From positions 211,733,578 to 211,797,577 of the forward strand of contig NC_079147.1 in NCBI RefSeq assembly GCF_945859685.1: a DNA stretch of 64,000 bases. The letters are read 5' to 3'. Below the pieces are notes generated by a model. The model was not told the origin of the DNA, made no database searches, and was given only the letters and a program-made list of their open reading frames with translations. Source of the stretch: Eupeodes corollae. Lineage: Eukaryota; Arthropoda; Insecta; Diptera; Syrphidae. Positions 50,701 through 59,255 of the stretch are shown here, piece after piece (within the stretch, counting starts at the first letter, position 1; the number at the start of each line of letters is the position of its first letter). Position numbers and translations under genes: made by a program.

Positions 50701-53700
50701 AAAATTAAAAATACAAATTTGGACGTATTTCGTATCTCTGATACGTTTTTGAAATTAGGCAATTTTTTTATAAAAATCCAACAGCCCGTTTTATTAAAAA
50801 AAAAATAATGTGGAAATTAATGTTCGGTTCTCCATATCTCGTGAACAATAGAAGATATTGACTTCAAATTAATTTCATTCATCCAATTTGTATTAGTTTA
50901 AATAAGAAATAGAAATTACAAAAAAAATGCTACTAAAATATGTCAAATTGGTTTGCGACTAAAAGACAAGTTATTTCATTAAATACAAAATATTGTTGGT
51001 AGTTTTTTTAATTTTTAAGAATTATTCAATTGACAACTTTTTTTTAACAAAACACGAAAACCTACAAACTTGCAAATCGACAGACGGGATGGGAAGTTAT
51101 CAGTGTGGGTTGCATTCCAGCCTCTTTTTTGAATTGGCATTCAAATAATGCAGTAACTACATATTTTTGAGCCAATTCTCCAAAACATAATTGATTCATG
51201 TGTTGTTAAAAGTGGTCTTTTGACGCTTGCTTAATTGTATTTTATTATTTCTATTGAAAACAAAATTAAGTTAATTTAAAATCCAATTTATACAACAAAA
51301 CAAGCATTAGGCTAGACAGAAAAAAATGTTTTCATAAATGCCTCCTTCAATTCTAGGAAAATTTTCAAATTCCAATTCTTATTTCTACAGAATTGTATTG
51401 GATATCAGTCATTCTCAAAATACCAGTGGTGTATGTATGTTTCTACCTTCCACCCCAAACACCAGCCCAAATTTAGCACAAAAATGACTTTATTACATTT
51501 TGTGTAACACAAATAAAAACAAAACAAAAAGCTAAAGTTAATTAATCTCTGAGCCTGTAATAAAAAAAATACTCGGACCTTAGGTCATTTGAATTTCAAA
51601 CCTTAACAACAAAAAAAACACCCATCCATAGCAACCCCCTGAACGCGCACTCACTCATTGACAGAGAGCTTAAAATTACATTTTTCCACTTTGCTTTGTG
51701 GTTTTTTCTCATCTTCTCGGCCAAATTTTAATTAGAAAAAGGATATTATATTAAAACAAAACAAAATACAAGACGAAAACAAAAATGAGAATAACTTGCA
51801 CAAAAAAGGACACAAATAAAATAAGTTGCTATTTTGTTCTTATTCTTATTTTTGTTCCTTCTTATAAATTTACTTACACAATTAACCACTGGCGGCAGCA
51901 AGGATGCTGATATAGCAACACCAATTAACGGTCCAGTTGATCCTTGTAATAAGGCAACAGCAACACCTGTACCCGATGTAAGCGCCCACGGTAGGGCCAT
52001 CCACAGTGAACGTACATTGCCTCTGTATTCAAATAGAAAAAAAAATGAGAAGGAAAACATTAAGCACCCCAAAATCGCGTCGTCCTCGTCGCGTTGGTTT
52101 TGTTGACGTTGTCGTTGCCGTCGTCGGTCGTTGTAGTCGTCATTAGAAGATTAATTTTTCCCCTTTTTTCCATCGTTATTATTATTTGTTATTGTTGTTT
52201 GTTCTAGGATAATGAAATACAAACTCATGAAAATACGATATGCCTAATGCCTATTGCCTTGGATCTTTTGCAAAATTAAACTGTCACCCAATACACAACG
52301 AACTCATTCATACTCGTATCCTTTGCTTAGCCTCAAACTTTTAGCCAGCCAGCATAGGTTCTGGTAAACCACATTAAAGAAGATTCTGTCAATAAGGAAT
52401 AAGTAAAAGTTTTGTTTGTTTTACTTGAAACTGGGAAGGGAATACAAAGTTATTGGCCTGGTATTAGGTTAGGTTTGAAGTGTCAATACAACAAAATAAG
52501 GGTTAAAGACGTGAAAGAAACACATTAGTTATAGGAATAGGAATTCAAGCGATTTTTGATAATTTGGTTTGGCGTTCATATGGTCCTTTAACCTAACCTT
52601 TAAGTTGAAAACTAATTTCCCCCAAAAAAGTTTACAAACTCAGGGCCACGGTGTATGTAGGTGTTTCTTTCAAGTTCCTTTTTTTAAAGACACCTTTTTC
52701 TTTCCTATTTCATTTAAATTGAATTAATTTTAGGAAGTACAATTCAAAACCACGTTTGAGGGCATTTATAGCGACGAACTACATAGTATGACTTCAGCTT
52801 TTCTTATTCCCGATATCAAACTGAGGGTGACTTAGGATAAGGCGTAATACACAATACACCTTTCAAAAGGTCTGTTGAAATACTCTCGAATTAAGAGGCA
52901 AATTAGCAAGTGGGAGAGGAGTGAGAGTAAGATTGACCAAATATTTACATTACAGCAGATCTTGGAAAAAACCAAGAACTTCATATCCATACCCACAATT
53001 TCTTTATCGATATTAGAGCCACGAATCACAGCATCTATAGATATGAGCTATACAGAGCAATGTCTAGTTTTGGCATCCCTGTCAAACTTATTCGTTTGCG
53101 CAGAATGACGATGGAGAATGCACGCTGTTCTATTAAGGTCGGAAAAGATCTCACTACTGCATTTGATGTCAAAAAAGGATTTAGACAAGGCACTATAAGA
53201 ATTGTGCAAAACTCAACCGTCAACACTAGAGGAACAATCTTCCCAAAGTCCATCCAATTACTCGAACACTCCGATGATATTGACATACACAATTGGAAGA
53301 TGAAAGTGTGCTGTCAGTGGTGTGTTCTATAGCATTGCGACGGAAACCGAGATGATGGTTTTAAAGGTCCATGGGAGCAAGACCTAATATATGCTGTCAT
53401 CAAAAAATGAAAGTAAACGATAACGTCTTGAACAAAAAGTCACCATGGACAGCTATAAATTTGAGGCAATTTACGCTATAAACTTTAAAGACGACATAAG
53501 CGCTGAAATTAAACGAAGAAAAACTCTTGCAAATCGCTGCTTCTTTGGACTTTGGCAATTGAGTAGTAAAGTCCTCTCTCGAGCATCTAAAATTACAATC
53601 TACTCTCATTCTCATCATCCCGGTTCTCATTTATGGCACTGAGGCCTAGACCATGTCAAAGAGAGATGAGAGCGTCTTAGGATGCTTCGAGAGAAAAATT

Positions 53701-56292
53701 CGTCGGGTTATTTTTGGTCCCTTTTGTATATATGGAGAGAGAACGAGAAGATGCAACGACGAACTGTACGGGCTGAACCTCGACACTGACCTGGTTAAAA
53801 GAATAAAAGTCCAGCGGCTTGGGTCATGTGGAGGCAAATGGACATCAACGCTCCAATCCGGAAGGTCTTCAAATCCAATCCCGAAAGGACAGGCGCATCA
53901 GAGGAAGACCACAACTTAGATGGCTAACGCAGGTGGAAGAAGGCACCAACCAACTTGATGTGAGAAACTGTAGACACATAGCTAGGGACCCCGCGCTGGC
54001 TGGATGCTCATATTGGTTAAGGGCCGGGTCCACCCGAATTCCAGCGCCACCTTAGGTAAGTAAGCAAATGATATGCGTTTTTCTAATTCGTTCAGAGCGG
54101 AGCCTGATTTTTAATAAATAAATAATAAATTGGACTTACAACTCTCAACTATTCCTGTGCGCGAGTACTGTTGTCAGGGATGGAGGGGACCTACAGTTTT
54201 AAGCTGAATCCAAACGGCTTATTTGAGTTAGCACAAGAATTAATCTTTGAGAATTTGTCAATTTTCGCAAGAAACAGTACCAGTCAAAAAAACTTTAGAT
54301 AGCATAGTCAGGGATCGAACACAAGACATCTGGCATGACAGTCCAATGAACTAACCATCATGCCACGGAGCCTGAACTGGTCAAACAAAAAGTGTGTTTA
54401 TTTTAAACTCCGGAACGTTCAGAGCTTAGAATTTTTGTTTTCTGTTTATTCTTAAACGTTTTTTTGAGTTTAATCACAACGCGCTTTATGGGCTTATAAT
54501 AAATGACCGAGTAGATTGTTGAACACAAGCGTTTGACAGGTAGCATACAATGACAAGTTAATTCATAAATGTCAAATGTGACAGCTAAGGATGTTCAGAA
54601 CATGCTCAAAACGTTCAGAACATGTTAAAATCGATGACACTTTAATATTTTTGATCGAGTCTTAAGTTCTCCTCGTGCGTCGGTGTGAATTGTGTTTTCC
54701 CATTTGCTGTCAATTTCGATGTCTTGCGAACTGGAATATAACAGGCGTGATGAGTGTAAACTCATATTGTTTGCGCCATGGCATTTGCTTTTCAAACAAG
54801 ACTTTGATCAAGCGAAAAGCGATCCATTTCTTGTAGCTTAGGTATAATACTGATATTTTGTCAGTATACCAAAAAGTCGAACGGAATAGAGATTTAGATA
54901 GAACCGAATAGTATGACAGAATTTACCAGCATTTTTAAAATAGCAATTAAAAGCCATTTCTATACTCAATGCTTGTAAATAGGAGAAAAATATGGAACTT
55001 AGAGCTAATTTACCACCTCATGTAAACGTGTTTAGTTGAAGATTATTGTATTTCTGGTAAAGATCCTTCCAATTGCAATGAGGAACGGAAGACACAAAGT
55101 TAACGTATCTTTTTGACAGATATCTACATCTGTCAACCTATTACAACAAAGAGAACTATTTGAATCATTCAAAAATAATTAGTGTTCGCATTAAACGTGA
55201 GGCAAATATAAAATAATAGAGTAATTTCCACACCTACATAATGACTCAACTAATAAGTATTTCTTTTGTGTTTTTAAGGCAAAATATAGAAATTACCTTT
55301 CTGTCCCCAAAAATTGATCATTGCTTACATAAAAGGTCACCTTGAACCATCATCATCAAACCTATCTCAGAGGCTCCTTTATATAGCATGTTGAAATAAT
55401 ATTGAACTATCTACAGGATAATGAAAAAATATACACTGTGTTGACATGTCCTTGTCGTTTTCACTTCCAACACAATTTTCTCAAATCAGGTTTGTTAATG
55501 CCTCATCAAGAGCTAAAAAGGTCAAGCTGCAAGCATCGCACAGCAGTCGCTTGGTGTGATATAATCCATAAGGTGTCCGAAGGATATATGTATATATAGC
55601 GAAAAAACAGAATTAACCATTTTGTTAGAGAAGAGGAGATTAAAAAGAAAAAAAGAAAATTACCTTGAAGAAAATTAGAAAAGAGCTTCTGATGAATTTT
55701 GTCAGAGGAAACATAATAACCTTTAAGTTGACATCAAATTTGCATTAGTAAATTATGTTTAAGCTGAGACAAAGAAAAAAATCAGCATATTTAACAAAGA
55801 CCCTATGGACATAATAAGAGAAAAGGGATATTGGAAGGACGAAAAAGGAACGAAACTTGCATGTTGACGTATAAGGTACAGGACCAAACCATGTCATACA
55901 TCTAAAGCTTAGACGAGAAACACAACATATTTGTGGCAAATCAAAGCTCTTACTGACATTTCTAAATTTTTCGGGCACAAGAAATTTAATGTTTAATATC
56001 AATTCTCAATTCTTTAATTAGCAGCTTTAATTGTAGCTAAATTTTATTTTAAAAAAATCGCCTTCCCAAAGTTTGTTTCATGAAATGTCCTTCAGTATAC
56101 ACATGTGTATGATTTCCTGGAATTGTTTAAATAAATGAAACACACAAATAACTTATACCTGCCACGCATTTCTTCCGTCGGCCAATCGCCTGATCCCCAA
56201 GGCTGTTCGGTTGTACCAACAATCAGGCCGAAAATAAATCCAAATACACACGAAATGAACATTCCCAAACTCAGTGAAATGAATCCGACTTT
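38098..56292 (-). CDS. DUF389 family membrane protein, 3' part
   Basis: Six minus-strand exons (56292-56159, 52022-51878, 43632-43373, 43318-43229, 42465-42333, 38718-38098) have GT-AG borders and compatible phases, giving 460 codons and TAG. The core matches DUF389. It has a Gly-rich helix with FGFIFGLIVGTTEQPWGS, then PWALTSGTGVAVALLQGSTG and LIGVAISASLLPPVVNC, the signature SG-A-A and VGVA-AA-LVPP blocks, and two further helices (LFWALACIWLI and a long one before KIKEV). A hydrophilic tail rich in Asn, Gly, Ser and Gln follows. DUF389 proteins are multi-pass membrane proteins of unknown function. Start codon, N-terminal region and first helices lie right of the window or were not found between 56293 and 64000. 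The gene converges on the receptor gene. Confidence 0.82.
38719..39469. other. DUF389 intron, nothing recognised
   Basis: This is AT-rich intron DNA with no coding or repeat signal I can support. Confidence 0.45.
39470..39775 (-). mobile_element. tRNA-headed SINE, copy d (reverse)
   Basis: It starts with AATAAATTGGGTGGAGCAAC on the plus strand and ends in CATGACAGTCCGACGCACTA and CAATCATGCCTCGGGTAC. On the minus strand the A box is GGCATGATTGTTAGTGCG and the B box GGGTTCGATCGC. It is full length, inside a DUF389 intron. Confidence 0.82.
40080..40625. repeat. Degenerate minisatellite based on ATTGACTACC
   Basis: Roughly 20-21 bp units of the form ATTGACTACCnnAATTGTCnT repeat about 20 times from 40215 to 40620. 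The left portion (40110-40215) carries the complement (GGTAGTCAATATGAC), so the array inverts near 40215 at GACATTTTGGTTGTCATATTG. Units are diverged. A 92-codon frame across it is a by-product. Confidence 0.8.
40626..42332. other. DUF389 intron, no recognised element
   Basis: This is noncoding DNA between the minisatellite and the exon ending at 42333, apart from the possible alternative coding end at 42192-42332. The open frame at 41543-41767 has no recognisable relatives. Confidence 0.4.
42192..42332 (-). CDS. Possible alternative terminal coding end of the DUF389 gene
   Basis: If the GTAAGT donor after GAG at 42333 is not used, the frame stays open for 45 more codons to TAA. It encodes SLMIEDAYQSKSAVLSRKKA and a Lys/Arg-rich stretch ending PIAPENP. 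The composition looks protein-like rather than intronic. This would give a shorter isoform without the low-complexity tail. Confidence 0.35.
   Translation of the reverse strand, partial: VSLMIEDAYQSKSAVLSRKKAVFVQHIPKKKDRSFNYYEPIAPENP
42333..42465 (-). CDS. DUF389 exon with acidic/basic linker
   Basis: The acceptor is TTATTTTTTAG (minus strand) before 42465 and the donor is GAG/GTAAGT at 42333. The exon encodes about 44 residues (HDAIQEPRSKKLDTVLEQAI, then a Lys-rich stretch ending SNNAAGE). These lie after the last membrane helix and are probably cytoplasmic. Confidence 0.75.
42940..43075. mobile_element. Possible RTE-type 3' tail fragment
   Basis: The stretch with GTTCTTGAGATAAGCGCG, (CAAA)n and a TAATATAAGTATTGG end resembles the 3' tail I recall for insect RTE-like LINEs (CAAACAAACAAAC then TAATATTAGTAT). 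It has no coding part, so the call is tentative. Confidence 0.35.
43229..43318 (-). CDS. DUF389 short exon after the last helix
   Basis: The acceptor is TTATTTTTCAG on the minus strand before 43318 and the donor is CA/GTAAGT at 43229. With the CG carried over it encodes RFWETDLRTVRKTNRSTIRN and then a basic stretch to HH at the next junction. The phases on both sides fit (2 and 2). Confidence 0.75.
43373..43632 (-). CDS. DUF389 exon with two membrane helices
   Basis: The acceptor is TTCTAG before 43632 and the donor is CG/GTATAT at 43373. It encodes GLFWALACIWLIYPDIKLPH, a loop with GNSSYPFLYTDYLP, a long hydrophobic helix (LVNGIVSGLLTVINIICIFI) and KIKEVSAPYTASPDLKR. NSS in the loop is a possible glycosylation site if that side is extracellular. 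Confidence 0.85.
43633..44475. other. DUF389 intron, nothing recognised
   Basis: This is AT-rich with TACATACATATGTATC simple sequence at about 43680-43695. No supported gene or element. Confidence 0.45.
44476..45476 (+). mobile_element. Tc1/mariner-type element, copy 3, complete ends
   Basis: This 1001 bp copy has both inverted ends (AAGGGTGATTTTCTA and TTAAAAAATCACCCTT) and TA on both flanks (44474-44475, 45477-45478). The transposase begins at about 44579 (ATGAATCGT) and is broken early. Later pieces read KIFGERALGKLAEDPAVFSY, LSMHPEKVTVCCGLWAGG, YFFKDDANSNVTVNGER and, after a stop, ELVLHDMWFQQGSATC, where the usual Asp after Gln-Gln is Gly. It is dead. It is the least deleted copy of this family in the window. 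Confidence 0.88.
45485..45875 (+). mobile_element. PIF/Harbinger-like transposase fragment
   Basis: Directly after the mariner, plus-strand frames read HRLSKDRFKFLLNTISSDMT and TSRRQNAVP, then FEINEEE, and finally a frame-shifted EFPGVIGMVDGTN. The last is the Harbinger/HARBI1 block IPGVIGMIDGTHI that holds a catalytic Asp. The order agrees with HARBI1-type nucleases but the fragment covers only their first half, with several frame breaks. Confidence 0.62.
46200..46620 (+). mobile_element. LINE reverse transcriptase fragment
   Basis: The plus strand reads RRFVVKSGNVTSTEIFGI near 46310-46363, then GAINSPILFSIYTSDLIG and IIAYADE at about 46380-46460. This corresponds to the region just before and including the degenerate A-D-D box of non-LTR reverse transcriptases (second Asp is Glu). 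The rest is not readable. Confidence 0.55.
46889..47250. mobile_element. Foldback MITE, long imperfect palindrome
   Basis: The two arms (46889-47035 and about 47060-47250) are reverse complements around a centre near 47045. They share AAATATGATTTnAAATCATG, GAAAATAAATATAAACCAGC, CATATTTTCT and TGACGCATA. The right arm has an extra about 40 bp (GATGAGCCCAACC to TATGAAC) absent from the left. No coding content. A solo right arm occurs at 11246-11470. Confidence 0.8.
47251..49978 (-). mobile_element. Jockey-like LINE, 5'-truncated, with A-tail
   Basis: The minus strand contains, in order, the end of an endonuclease domain (LLLGDFNLPHIDW, then KNRILDLVFSS, from about 49975 to 49150), a reverse transcriptase and a C-terminal part ending FDFIQE at 47557. 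Reverse transcriptase blocks include YTEFSKAFDQLSHGIILFKL (about 48510), GVPQGSHLGPFLF (about 48330) and LLIFADDMKIF (about 48250), so the catalytic A-D-D is present. Stops and shifts interrupt it (for example near 48600, 48400 and 47850). The 3' UTR ends in ten T on the plus strand at 47251-47260, the A-tail, touching the foldback MITE. The first part of the endonuclease and any ORF1 are missing, as expected for 5' truncation. Confidence 0.88.
49979..50103. other. Short spacer in DUF389 intron
   Basis: This lies between the LINE's truncated end and the inverted copy of the 1 kb repeat. Nothing was recognised. Confidence 0.35.
50104..51138 (-). repeat. Dispersed 1 kb AT-rich repeat, copy 2 (inverted)
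   Basis: On the minus strand it starts near 51138 (AAAAAAGAGGCTGGAATGC), passes through the TTTTACCAATT-type subrepeats, and ends with GTACGCACAGACATCTCTC and ACTTGCTATGTGAAGTTA at about 50104. The same order occurs in the copy at 58205-59255, so both ends can be defined. Confidence 0.7.
51139..51877. other. DUF389 intron, nothing recognised
   Basis: AT-rich. No gene or recognisable element. Confidence 0.45.
51878..52022 (-). CDS. DUF389 exon with the family signature
   Basis: The acceptor is AATACAG before 52022 and the donor is TGT/GTAAGT at 51878. It encodes RGNVRSLWMALPWALTSGTG, VAVALLQGSTGP and LIGVAISASLLPPVVNC, the most diagnostic DUF389 segment. The LLPP motif sits at the helix end. 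Confidence 0.88.
52023..52849. other. DUF389 intron with a GTC/GTT-rich run
   Basis: A CG-containing trinucleotide-rich stretch (GTTGTCGTTGCCGTCGTC) lies at about 52100-52120. The remainder is featureless. Confidence 0.45.
52850..54056 (+). mobile_element. RTE-like LINE, reverse transcriptase and C-terminal part
   Basis: Plus-strand frames read DQIFTLQQILEKTKNF, then MSSFGIPVKLIRLRRMTMEN and TTAFDVKKGFRQG (53060-53190, the Q-G box), then a block with ISAEIKRRKTLANRCFFGLW, then FERKIRRVIFGPFCIYGE and LVKRIKVQRL. Finally GRPQLRW and a C-terminal piece occur near 53900-54050. The order matches RTE/BovB-type elements common in flies. Several deletions, including most of the active-site region, and frameshifts make it dead. 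Confidence 0.72.
54115..54372 (-). mobile_element. tRNA-headed SINE, copy e (reverse, internally deleted)
   Basis: It starts AATAAATAATAAATTGGACT and lacks the usual GGAGCAAC segment. It ends GATCGAACACAAGACATCTG and GACAGTCCAATGAACTAACC. Head boxes are still readable on the minus strand. It lies just after the RTE fragment. Confidence 0.78.
54373..56158. other. DUF389 intron, nothing recognised
   Basis: AT-rich. Open frames at 55402-55599 and 55745-56002 have no family resemblance. Confidence 0.4.
56159..56292 (-). CDS. DUF389 first visible exon
   Basis: The acceptor is a long T-tract plus CAG before 56292 and the donor is AG/GTATAAG at 56159. It encodes KVGFISLSLGMFISCVFGFI, GLIVGTTEQPWGSGDW and PTEEMRG. 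This is a membrane helix with small residues followed by a loop, matching the helix that precedes the signature in DUF389 proteins. Confidence 0.82.
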
Positions 56293-57060
56293 CTGAAAAA
56301 AAAAAACAAATTTAAAAAGTTTCAAAAAATAAATATTTGTTTTAAAATTATTTGTTTGAATTATTTTGTTGTTACCCAAAAACAAAAACATTTATAATTT
56401 TTATGAAACTTAAAATCAATTGCAAAATGAAATAAAGTCTATCAGGCTAGAGGCTCGAGGCTAAACATCTTCCATTAGTTGATTGCACGAAAAATTAAAT
56501 TAAAAAAAAAAAACAGATTTCTATTGCCAAATGTCAATTCACTTTATAGAGGTTCATTTCTGTTTTCTATTCAATTATTTAAAACAATAGAAAAGTAAAT
56601 ACTGTTTTTGTTGTTAAAAAAGGGAAACAAAATAAAAATAAAAAAAAAGGAATCAGAAAGACCGAATGAACCAACTCTTGGATTTTCAGGGCTGTAATGT
56701 GGCAAAGCACAGCACTAAGCAAACTTTGTTTCTAGAAGCTTATGTTTAGAAAATGAAAATTCCACGATCTAAAGGGATTGAAATCAAACACACTTTTCAT
56801 ATTACGGCGCTTCAATAACCACTTCAGTTGACATGTCAAAAAGTAAGCGTTAAAAAATAAAAATACATGATTTGGGTTTTGACCGAAAACCTACATCGAA
56901 AACTCAAGTTTTCCCATACATTTTTGGTAAACCACAAGTTTTCGTAAGCCACAAGTTTTATATAAAACCTCTCGAAAACTAGTAGCAATTCAAAGTTGAA
57001 CTAAACAAACAAACCTTTCGAAACATCCAGCGCTCAAATTAATGCAAACAAAACGGTTGA
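56293..57060. other. Noncoding DNA upstream of the first visible DUF389 exon
   Basis: AT-rich. No further DUF389 exon was found here or in the rest of the window to the right. Confidence 0.4.
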
Positions 57061-57157
57061 TGGCTGCTGTCAAAACAAATATTTCATTTTAAAATAAATT
57101 TGGTCGTGGTAAGTCCCTACAAAATAAGAATTTCAGCTTCTTTTTTATTTACAGAAT

Positions 57158-57536
57158 ATGGAAGAGAAAAAAAAATTTTGGGGAACTGCGTGGCAACGCC
57201 CCTTGATGGACAGCGATGCCAACATTAAGAAGATCTTCAGTCCTTTGGACAAGGCATTCGAGTCCTCAAAGGATGAAACCAAAAAGATAGCCATGGAGAA
57301 ATTGCAGCCCATCATAACAGCTTCAGTGATCGCTGTGATGTGTGAGTGTGATTTTTGGTAAGAATCAGGAACTAGGAATTGACTTTTTCTGCTCCGCCCA
57401 TAAGGACCTACACGAAATCGTTCAGAATCTTCTTAACCCCGCCTTTAAGTGGTTCAAATGCCCACAATGTATGGCGATTCTTAAGGCACATGTGGCCTAC
57501 AGAAGCAATAGGCATAAGCTCAGTATTGTGGATTGA
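57158..57536 (+). pseudogene. Unrecognised small gene-like unit with a frame break
   Basis: Upstream, a donor-like GTG/GTAAGT at 57109 and acceptor ATTTACAG ending 57154 would make a 46-base 5' UTR intron just before ATG at 57158. The first frame gives 67 residues (MEEKKKFWGTAWQRPLMDSD, then a Lys-rich helix-like stretch with IFSPLDKAFESSKDETKKIA). A second frame, shifted by one, continues from about 57342 (ELGIDFFCSAHKDLHEIVQN, then FKCPQC) to a stop at 57536. AATAAA follows at 57568-57573. I do not recognise the family. CPQC could be half of a metal site. It lies on the strand opposite the DUF389 gene, probably in one of its introns. It could be a dying gene, or intact if the frame break is an assembly error. 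Confidence 0.4.
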
Positions 57537-57599
57537 TTTTGTTGTGAAAGAAAAAGAAAATGTTTTAAATAAAATTAATTTTTTTTGTAACAGTTTTGT

Positions 57600-58204
57600 T
57601 TGCTGTTGATTCTATGATATTTTTTCTAGACAGTTAGCTTCTCCGTAGTGAATTGTTCGGACCGGTTGAAGTGAACAAAGAGGATAGCTGCAGCCTAGCA
57701 AGCTTGTAGTTCTAGTTGGTTCATGTCGTGAGCCCATTCCACCCGTCCCAGAACGTCAATTGAACTGTTTTTCTAGACGAGCTTGTGTTTCGTTAAAAGC
57801 AATTTGAATTGGTTAGGATTAGTTTCATTTTCACAAAAAATTTGAGAAGAACAAAACTTTTTACTCACAAATTTTTTCAATAATACAAAATTGACAACTG
57901 ATGTTAAATAAATTTAAATGTCAAATGAAAACGTAAAAATGTTCGGTGTAAACGAAGTTCGAGTTTTCGAAAAAAAATTCCCAAAAACCCAGTTTTGGGT
58001 TGGTGTGAAAAGGCTATAAAATTTGATCTAACATTTTAAGACCAACGGGTCTTTAGCAGTGTTTTAAAAGCCAAAGCTAATTGATAAGACACCGAGACCT
58101 AACGAACAGCAACAGCTAATATAATTGGGCCAAGTTTAACGGTTTTTATTCTTGCTTAAAACTGAAGATTCGTACAGTGAAAACATAAAGGGTGGTACTA
58201 AGAA
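57600..58204. other. Noncoding, nothing recognised
   Basis: No supported feature between the small gene-like unit and the 1 kb repeat. Confidence 0.4.
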
Positions 58205-59255
58205 CTGAAAAAAGAGGCTGGGATTCGACCCACTCTGATAACTTCTCATCCTATCTGTCGATTTGTCTTGCTTGAAAGTTTGTAGGTTTTCGTGTTTTGT
58301 TAAAAAAGTTGTCAGTTAAATTGTTCTTAAAAATTTTAAATTACCAACAATATTTTTCATATCATAAAATATGTAGTGTGATTTCAAAATATAGTATTGT
58401 TCACGAGATTTTTTCGAAAACCAATTTTACCCAATTTTAGTAGCATTTCTTTTAAGTTTTTAGTTCTAATATAAACAAATACAAATTTGATGAATACAAT
58501 TAATTTTAAGTCAATATCTTCTATTGTTCACCAAATATCGAGAACCGAACATCAAATTTTAATAAGATTTTATTTTTTTATGAAAAACCCGACCATTGGA
58601 TTCTTATAAAAAAATTATCGAATATCGAAACAAATATTTTCTGTGAGATAAAATTCCATTCGATTTTTCTCAAAATTTAACCAGATGTTGAAAACGTTAT
58701 TTTTTGTTGCACAAAATTATTTTGGAGATAAAATCATTTTTTGTTCGTAAAATTTTCGAGGAGACAAATATTTTTTTTATTATTTTTTTTATTTATAAAA
58801 AATCGTTAATTAGAATTTTTTGCGAAAAATATATTTGTTTGGTATTACGTAACAATAAAGTATATACAATTTAATTCAAGTCTCTAGCGCTATTGTTTCA
58901 TGAGATATTTAGTTTTAACCAAAATGTTCACCTTTTATTTAAATTGCTATGGTAAAAAAACACTAATTCAATTTTCTTGAGAACCATTTCTGCATCTTTC
59001 TGCATTATAATCTGTATAACAAAATTTATTTGAAGTCGATATCTCTACAGGTTATTGAGCTGCGGGCGACAAAAAAAAACTTCGTGGACGTACGGACACA
59101 CAAACGCACGTACACACGCACTCACAGACATCTCTCTAAAATTCTTTTATTTTATTTCTTCTATATCTCTAGGAACCTTGAAACGTCGAAAAATGTCAAA
59201 TTTTCAATTCGACAAATCGGACCGATTTCAATAACTTCCTATGGGAAGTTAAACA
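58205..59255 (+). repeat. Dispersed 1 kb AT-rich repeat, copy 3
   Basis: It begins AAAAGAGGCTGGGATTCGAC and contains AGATAAAAT-type subrepeats and a GC-richer block GTACGGACACACAAACGCAC at 59086-59105. It ends CTTCCTATGGGAAGTTAA near 59255. It is colinear with the inverted copy at 50104-51138. The 91-codon frame at 59030-59305 is a by-product. Confidence 0.72.

Noticed and set aside
52834..53292. Minus-strand frames in the RTE region
   Set aside because: Antisense shadows of the plus-strand reverse transcriptase remnant.
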